A stretch of DNA of 10,055 nucleotides. Source: Candidatus Njordarchaeum guaymasense. Lineage in GTDB: Archaea; Asgardarchaeota; Njordarchaeia; Njordarchaeales; Njordarchaeaceae. The notes beneath the pieces are model-generated. The model was not told the DNA's origin, searched no databases, and saw only the letters and a program-made list of their open reading frames with translations. The stretch spans positions 1 to 10,055 of the forward strand of contig JAUQYT010000288.1 of the NCBI GenBank assembly GCA_030587605.1, read 5' to 3'. A program made the translations under genes and the position numbers. Positions 6,273 to 10,055 of this stretch are shown piece after piece. Positions within the stretch are counted from its first letter, which is position 1. Every line of letters begins with the position of its first letter.

Positions 6273-8324
6273 TCACTTCTTTTTCCTCCCGCAGCGTGGA
6301 CAATAGTCTTCGCCAATTTCCAACATGGTGCCGCAACCTGAGCATGTGAAAGGAGGCGGCCTAACTTTGGACAGTTCCTTCAGCCTTCGCATTTCAGTCC
6401 GGTATCTTCTCCTAGCAACAATGAAGCCTACAAATAGACTTGTTGTAATGCCACATATGACAGTCACCAGCAAGAGTCTTGTGAGCGTTTGAATCTGTTC
6501 ACGCAAGGGAACCGTGGCTTCAGGCAGGTTTTCCGACTGCAAAAGAATGTTGAGAGATTTTTGCTTCGCTTCAAACGCCTTCCAAACCGCCTCATTATAG
6601 CCCAGCCTGTCACATTCGGACTCGATCATCGCCAACTCGTCAGAGAGACTGTCAATGGAGACTTTGAGATCGACTGACTCTACTCTGCTCTCTAACTTGA
6701 GCCTCGCCTCCTGTAGACTGGCAGTTGCTTTCAGAATCAACTGGTCAGTGTGAACGCGTCGGATGAAATCTTTGTCCGATTGACCAAACCCATGGTCATT
6801 AGTGAAGTATCCCATCGCGGAGTAACAGAAATCTCCTAGGTCATCATATCTGTGAGTATGCGTCAACCCAATCATATGCCCTGCTTCATGGACAATTGTC
6901 TGAGTGAAGCCTAGGCCCTTACCTTTCTGTCCCACTTCGTCTCCACGTGTGAAGTACCATTGATTGAGGCCAACGAGCGCCATATCCTCAAAGGAGATGC
7001 CCAGAAGTGCCGGTCTCTCCGGATCGCTTTTGCTGTGATCCCATTTGTAGCTGTACGAGAAAAGAGATTTCCCCCTGAAGGCGAATGCGAAGATCGGGAC
7101 CGTGACTTCAGCTTCATCCTTCTTGATAGATGAAATGAGGCTAGCGAGATTATTCTGAAGAAAGTAGTAAACAGGTCTTACATCGATTACGTCAATGCTA
7201 TCTTGGAAGGCGGCATCATCCAACTTCTCGGCACTATTTCGTATAGTTTCTCGAAGAACCGGAAAGTCTTCGGTCTTCTTGAAGCTTATTTGCACATCAG
7301 TCTTTGCGTAAGGTACTAGATCGATGAAAGCTTCTTTAATCTTCGAGGGATTGACCGTCTTCTCTATCGGAACCTTCGCCCGCTCTTCATCAGTCCTGTC
7401 GTCGAATAGGTTGACAACGAAATTGTAGCAAGCTGTATACGATGGGTAGTAGGTTGCAGATGGCACGATGAAGTTCATCACTGCTCCCCAAGCATAGTCA
7501 GCTATGTACTCCGTCAACCACTTCCTACCGTATGTTGATCCCAGCTTGATTTCTTGATCCTTCAGCGCTACTTGAAGGGGAATAGTTTGTTTCCAAGACC
7601 AGAAGGATGGGCCAGCACTTAGGTCTACAAACCAGAACCTATCCCGGTTCCCATAGGCAGTCATGAATTGCCTGTATCGGAGACTGTACCCGAGATCCTC
7701 GTCCACTGCGGCTACTGAGTAGTAGTGTGGATGCACATCAGTTGTCTTTATGGTGATATCTTGCTTCCAATATTCCTTCATAGTTTCGTAGTTGGCTGAG
7801 GGAAGTTCGGGTAGGTACATGAACATCAAGGTCCACCCGTCAGAAGCAGTCCCCCCGTAACCATCACTATTCTGCTTCAGCCACATCTCGACCTTATTCG
7901 CGTCATACTGAGTTGACCCTACATCCATGTACTTCTGGACCCAACGGCCGTATGGCTTTTCATAGTATACGAAGGAAGGATTGTTCAAGGTACTAGTCTC
8001 TGCTATCGAGCCGAGATATGCCAACAGTCTCTCCTTGAAGCTGCTCGGTGCAAAAGAAAAGCGGTACTTGACGTTTGAGGTGACGCCAATGTCTTTTCCG
8101 CCGATGATGACTTGTGTACTAATTGTCCTAGGAAGGTTCTCACTCCACGACATATACTGCAAATCCACATCGCTCTCGCCAATGCCCAAGAAAACCAACT
8201 TTACATTCACGCTAACAGTCCGCGACGCGACAATCTTTGCGTCTAGTCCTGCACGGACCGAACGGTCAAAGAGTCCAGAAATAGTCAGGAGCATAACAAG
8301 AAGCAGAATGGTTTTGCTTTTCAT
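6273..8324 (-). CDS. Membrane-anchored metzincin-type zinc metalloprotease with cytosolic zinc ribbon
   Basis: From ATG 8324 the product has 683 residues. A signal peptide comes first (MKSKTILLLVMLLTISGLF, cleavage probably near SVRA). A long extracytoplasmic N-terminal region (about 25-475), rich in Tyr and Trp, resembles no domain I can name. HEAGHMIGLTH (479-489) is the extended HExxHxxGxxH zinc motif of metzincins: H479, H483 and H489 are ligands and E480 the catalytic base. SAMGYF (502-507) supplies a plausible Met-turn. A heptad-like coiled-coil region (524-614), a TM helix (616-637) with an ARRRYR stop, and a zinc ribbon (C661, C664, C675, C678) follow. The catalytic domain therefore faces outside and the ribbon the cytosol. 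The frame is open to ATG 8417, but that overlaps the upstream gene and would bury the signal peptide; GTG 8339 is another option. Target unknown: the neighbouring surface proteins, S-layer or external proteins are possible. Confidence 0.85.
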   Translation of the reverse strand: MKSKTILLLVMLLTISGLFDRSVRAGLDAKIVASRTVSVNVKLVFLGIGESDVDLQYMSWSENLPRTISTQVIIGGKDIGVTSNVKYRFSFAPSSFKERLLAYLGSIAETSTLNNPSFVYYEKPYGRWVQKYMDVGSTQYDANKVEMWLKQNSDGYGGTASDGWTLMFMYLPELPSANYETMKEYWKQDITIKTTDVHPHYYSVAAVDEDLGYSLRYRQFMTAYGNRDRFWFVDLSAGPSFWSWKQTIPLQVALKDQEIKLGSTYGRKWLTEYIADYAWGAVMNFIVPSATYYPSYTACYNFVVNLFDDRTDEERAKVPIEKTVNPSKIKEAFIDLVPYAKTDVQISFKKTEDFPVLRETIRNSAEKLDDAAFQDSIDVIDVRPVYYFLQNNLASLISSIKKDEAEVTVPIFAFAFRGKSLFSYSYKWDHSKSDPERPALLGISFEDMALVGLNQWYFTRGDEVGQKGKGLGFTQTIVHEAGHMIGLTHTHRYDDLGDFCYSAMGYFTNDHGFGQSDKDFIRRVHTDQLILKATASLQEARLKLESRVESVDLKVSIDSLSDELAMIESECDRLGYNEAVWKAFEAKQKSLNILLQSENLPEATVPLREQIQTLTRLLLVTVICGITTSLFVGFIVARRRYRTEMRRLKELSKVRPPPFTCSGCGTMLEIGEDYCPRCGRKKK

Positions 8325-8386
8325 GGGCTTCTCACGCACCGTCGAATAGGCAAGTCGTCGTGACTTAGATCGCGGCGTATCCCACT

Positions 8387-9217
8387 TCACCCCCATTTCC
8401 TGCCACAATTTGGACAAAAGTCCTCATTGGCCTCAAGCGTAGTACCGCAACCAGAGCACACGCGCCCCTGTACGAAAGCTTGCTGATCTTGTGGACTGAC
8501 CCTCCCTGCTGCTCTGAGCTTCATATAAGCTAGAACCACAACAAGAACGCCAACCAGAATCACTACTGCCAAGATCTCTGTCGCTCCAAAAATGAAAGGT
8601 TGCTGTATTTCGTATATCCCTGTCGTTATGTACGTACTAGTGTAGGTTCTAACCAAGGCCTCGGTCTGCGTTGCGAACAAAGTGTAGGTAGCAATCGGAA
8701 CGTCCGTTACAAGTCCGCTGACATTGATCTCTGCTCGAACGAATTCGATCTTTATCTTGTCTTTGTAGAAGGCTTTTGTCAAAGGGACTCCTTGGTTAAT
8801 CTTGATGGTTTCTCCGACCTTTAGCTCCCAAAAAGGCGCTAGAGCTTCCTCTGTTACCGTTCCCTCTAAGTTCCTTACATTCAAAATGATCTTTCCCTTC
8901 TGGACAGGTGCACTCAACAGATTCGTGATGTCTCCCCTGACTGTCAGTTCGACTACTTGATTGTACCCACTAGTTGTCTCATACCAATAGTCAAACTTGC
9001 CTGCAATCTTCAGGTAAGGGCCTTCCATGCTTGTCTGAGTGAGGGTTGAAACAGTAGTCCTCATTGATTGAGTCGAGGTCCTTGCGCTAGTCCAGTAAGA
9101 GTAGTACGTTGAAGTCCAAGTTGAATAGCTCGTTATCGCTGCCGAAGCCTTGTCTGTTGGTAATCTTTGGGTGAATCCAGCGACAATGGATCCGATTAGG
9201 AGAGATACTATTAGCAT
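8387..9217 (-). CDS. Array paralogue: signal peptide, GPY/NL ectodomain, stalk, TM, zinc ribbon
   Basis: The 276-residue product (from ATG 9217) has a short signal peptide (MLIVSLLIGSIVAGF), an unusual Tyr/Thr/Ser/Trp-rich segment (28-63, with AITSYSTWTSTYYSYWTS), and the ectodomain with GPYLKIAGKF (66-75) and GDITNL (95-100). VPIATYTLFATQT (173-185) and TYTSTYITTG form the stalk. A TM helix (212-231), a basic flank and a zinc ribbon (C254, C257, C268, C271) complete it. The ATG leaves no basic N-region. An in-frame CTG at 9232 would add LNASR, which aligns with LNVTR of the 6208 paralogue and restores an arginine, so the true start may be this rare codon. It is the first gene of the minus-strand array, with a strong TATA box upstream and the protease gene 62 bp downstream. 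Function unknown; probably a surface component. Confidence 0.77.
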   Translation of the reverse strand: MLIVSLLIGSIVAGFTQRLPTDKASAAITSYSTWTSTYYSYWTSARTSTQSMRTTVSTLTQTSMEGPYLKIAGKFDYWYETTSGYNQVVELTVRGDITNLLSAPVQKGKIILNVRNLEGTVTEEALAPFWELKVGETIKINQGVPLTKAFYKDKIKIEFVRAEINVSGLVTDVPIATYTLFATQTEALVRTYTSTYITTGIYEIQQPFIFGATEILAVVILVGVLVVVLAYMKLRAAGRVSPQDQQAFVQGRVCSGCGTTLEANEDFCPNCGRKWG

Positions 9218-9277
9218 TCTGGAGGCATTCAGCTAGACTAACCTCCCTCGATCAGAAGGCGTGTATCTCTTTGCTGT

Positions 9278-9285
9278 CTATATAG
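9278..9285 (-). promoter_or_regulatory. TATA box of the minus-strand array
   Basis: CTATATAG lies about 50 nt before the CTG 9232 codon and 61 nt before ATG 9217. It is the best TATA-like element in the intergenic region. Transcription would be expected to start near 9255. It is likely to drive at least the first two genes of the array. Confidence 0.55.
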
Positions 9286-9425
9286 TGCTTGCGGGGTATT
9301 GCGTACGGTTGCGCCATCATCATCGCGTTTCGTGGAGTCAGAGGGATGAGTTGAGCATTTTCAGCGTTCTCTTCGGGTCCTCTTCTGGGGCTCTCCTACC
9401 TTAGTCGCGGATCAATGGAGTCTCC
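9286..9425. other. Intergenic region without visible gene
   Basis: This stretch separates the array promoter from the winged-helix-like gene. It holds no long frame, tRNA-like fold or clear repeat that I can see. Confidence 0.4.
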
Positions 9426-9646
9426 TTGGCTAGGGGGCGACTGTTGCTGAATGTGGTTGAGGAGTCGATTCTCTCGTTGCTTCGTGTTTGGCCGGGTCGG
9501 ACACCTGACGTGGTCATGGGGGCGTTGGTGTGAGGAAGGAGGCTTTGGATTTGGCGTTGCAGGAGCTGGAGAGAAACCATCTTGTCTCGTCGATCGACCC
9601 AATCGATGGCGACAAGTACCTTTTAGATAGGGCTTTTTCGACCTGA
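9426..9646 (+). pseudogene. Small winged-helix DNA-binding protein, apparently frameshifted in a G run
   Basis: One frame is open from 9405 and from TTG 9426 reads ...NVVEESILSLLRVW then PGRTPDVVMGALV and TGA (9531-9533). A second frame from GTG 9530 reads VRKEALDLALQELERNHLV then SSIDPIDGDKYLLDRAFST and TGA at 9644-9646. Adding one G to the five-G run at 9518-9522 fuses them into VMGGVGVRKEALDLALQELE. The result has the order helix, helix-turn-helix, and a hairpin ending in KYLLD, which is typical of small archaeal winged-helix regulators of about 70 residues. It may be a recent pseudogene, a sequencing or assembly slip, or a site of programmed frameshifting. The start is uncertain; there is no ATG in frame. 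It lies 50 bp upstream of the Lsm gene on the same strand. Regulatory role inferred from fold only. Confidence 0.5.
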
Positions 9647-9651
9647 AAGCC

Positions 9652-9659
9652 TTTTATAG
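9652..9659 (+). promoter_or_regulatory. TATA box of the Lsm gene
   Basis: TTTTATAG, preceded by purine-rich GAAAG as a possible BRE, lies about 40 nt before the GTG start at 9697. That is a normal archaeal promoter distance with a short leader. Confidence 0.55.
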
Positions 9660-9696
9660 AGACCCAGGGGACGTGTGAACGTTTGAAGGGATCCAA

Positions 9697-9933
9697 GTGG
9701 AACCATCGAAGAAGCCGCTGAACCTCTTGGTCAAGAAGCTGAACAGCGACGTAACTATTAGGCTCAAGAATGACGTCGAGTTTCGAGGAAGAATGATTGA
9801 CTGCGACAGCCACATGAACGTCATACTTGAAGGTGCCACAGAGTACAGATCCGATTCACCGACAGCCAACTATGGCAGCGTTATCCTTCGAGGCAGTAAC
9901 ATTCTCTTTGTCTGTGTGGAACCGCCCCGCTAA
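9697..9933 (+). CDS. Archaeal Sm-like RNA-binding protein (SmAP/Lsm)
   Basis: The 78-residue product matches the Sm fold. The Sm1 motif runs from VTIRLKNDVEFRGRM to DCDSHMNVILEGA (19-48), with the D..MN residues that contact uridine. The Sm2 motif is YGSVILRGSNILFV (59-72), with the RGxN signature. Archaeal SmAPs form heptameric rings that bind U-rich RNA and take part in RNA processing and turnover. GTG 9697 is the only usable start, since TGA lies in frame at 9676; GAAGG stands 7 nt upstream. The length is normal for the family. The NYG and RG(S/N)N(I/V)LF features resemble homologues from Nitrososphaeria-type TACK archaea, which supports the lineage guess. It is cytosolic and unrelated to the surface-protein array next door. 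Confidence 0.93.
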   Translation: MEPSKKPLNLLVKKLNSDVTIRLKNDVEFRGRMIDCDSHMNVILEGATEYRSDSPTANYGSVILRGSNILFVCVEPPR

Positions 9934-9966
9934 TCAGATGGAATACGCGCCCATTCCTTGCTCCTG

Positions 9967-10055
9967 TCAAGTCTTGATGTCCAACAGGGCAGACTCTCCC
10001 TTCACGTAGGCGAGAGTCTGATCAATGGGATATTCCACTCGGAATTTCCGTCGAA
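9967..10055 (-). CDS. C-terminal end of an unidentified gene
   Basis: A minus-strand frame enters from the window edge and ends with TGA at 9967-9969. It encodes 28 complete codons, RRKFRVEYPIDQTLAYVKGE then SALLDIKT. The composition is protein-like, and the convergent placement 33 bp from the Lsm stop is reasonable for a gene end. It is too short to identify, and a chance open frame cannot be excluded. Confidence 0.4.
   Translation of the reverse strand, partial: RRKFRVEYPIDQTLAYVKGESALLDIKT

Noticed and set aside
6209..6316. N-terminal extension of the array paralogue to ATG 6316
   Set aside because: It would overlap the protease's zinc-ribbon codons and place 36 polar residues before the signal peptide. 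The TATA-like element, GGGAG and TTG are conserved in the duplicate and favour 6208.
7981..8349. + strand frame of 122 codons
   Set aside because: It is antisense to the protease N-terminal region and has no independent support.
8325..8417. Extension of the protease start to ATG 8417
   Set aside because: It overlaps the upstream gene's last codons and would put about 31 charged residues ahead of a good signal peptide.
3158..9217. Reading the array as type IV pilins or archaellins
   Set aside because: The N-termini look like Sec signal peptides, without a conserved prepilin cleavage site, and each protein has a second C-terminal TM helix and zinc ribbon, which pilins lack.
9514..9813. Minus-strand frame of 99 codons across the Lsm start
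   Set aside because: It is a shadow of the Lsm gene and the winged-helix frames; the product has no domain-like pattern.
9990..10020. Perfect 9-bp inverted repeat with 13-nt loop after the Lsm gene
   Set aside because: It lies inside the apparent coding end of the minus-strand gene and has no T run after either arm, so a terminator call is not supported.
1..10055. CRISPR array, tRNA, rRNA or insertion sequence
   Set aside because: No regularly spaced short repeats, cloverleaf, rRNA-like text or transposase reading frame was seen. The repeats found are two-copy relics of gene duplication.

Overview
The window looks archaeal, most likely from the TACK group (Bathyarchaeia or Nitrososphaeria-like). 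The evidence is an archaeal Sm-like (Lsm/SmAP) gene at the right end, a C-terminus resembling the endonuclease NucS at the left end, TATA-type promoters, 4-bp ATGA gene overlaps, frequent GTG/TTG starts, and many secreted, single-span membrane proteins ending in a small zinc ribbon. The lineage call is by resemblance only; no search was possible.

Layout. Left (1-830, + strand): the tail of a probable nucS gene, then a class I SAM methyltransferase 8 bp later, then a perfect 11-bp hairpin with a T run. Next (834-1306): a decayed minus-strand gene whose promoter and signal peptide match, exactly 5,100 bp away, those of the gene starting near 6208. Then (1307-3141, +): two overlapping genes for cell-surface proteins with signal peptide, beta-rich ectodomain, Thr-rich stalk and transmembrane helix; the second ends in a cytosolic zinc ribbon. 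Facing them is a minus-strand array (9217 down to 3158) of six genes. Four are divergent paralogues (signal peptide, Tyr/Thr/Ser-rich segment, ectodomain with a GPY...NL signature, Thr/Tyr stalk, one TM helix, CxxC-x10-CxxCG tail). One is a large membrane-anchored metzincin-type zinc protease with the same TM plus zinc-ribbon tail. One is a small soluble PRC-barrel protein with the same zinc ribbon. Right end (9426-10055): an apparently frameshifted small winged-helix gene, the Lsm gene, and the 3' end of an unidentified minus-strand gene.

How it may work together (inference). Seven proteins, six membrane-bound and one soluble, carry the same CxxC-x10-CxxCG cytosolic knuckle. That suggests an envelope-associated system in which surface proteins and a surface protease are tied to a common cytoplasmic partner or scaffold, with the PRC-barrel protein as a candidate soluble member.

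The array shows birth-and-death evolution. Three relics of family genes survive: a promoter/signal-peptide copy (1049-1163), a 37-bp ectodomain-start fragment (3118-3154) that now supplies the last codons and stop of the convergent gene, and a zinc-ribbon 3' end (4898-4924).
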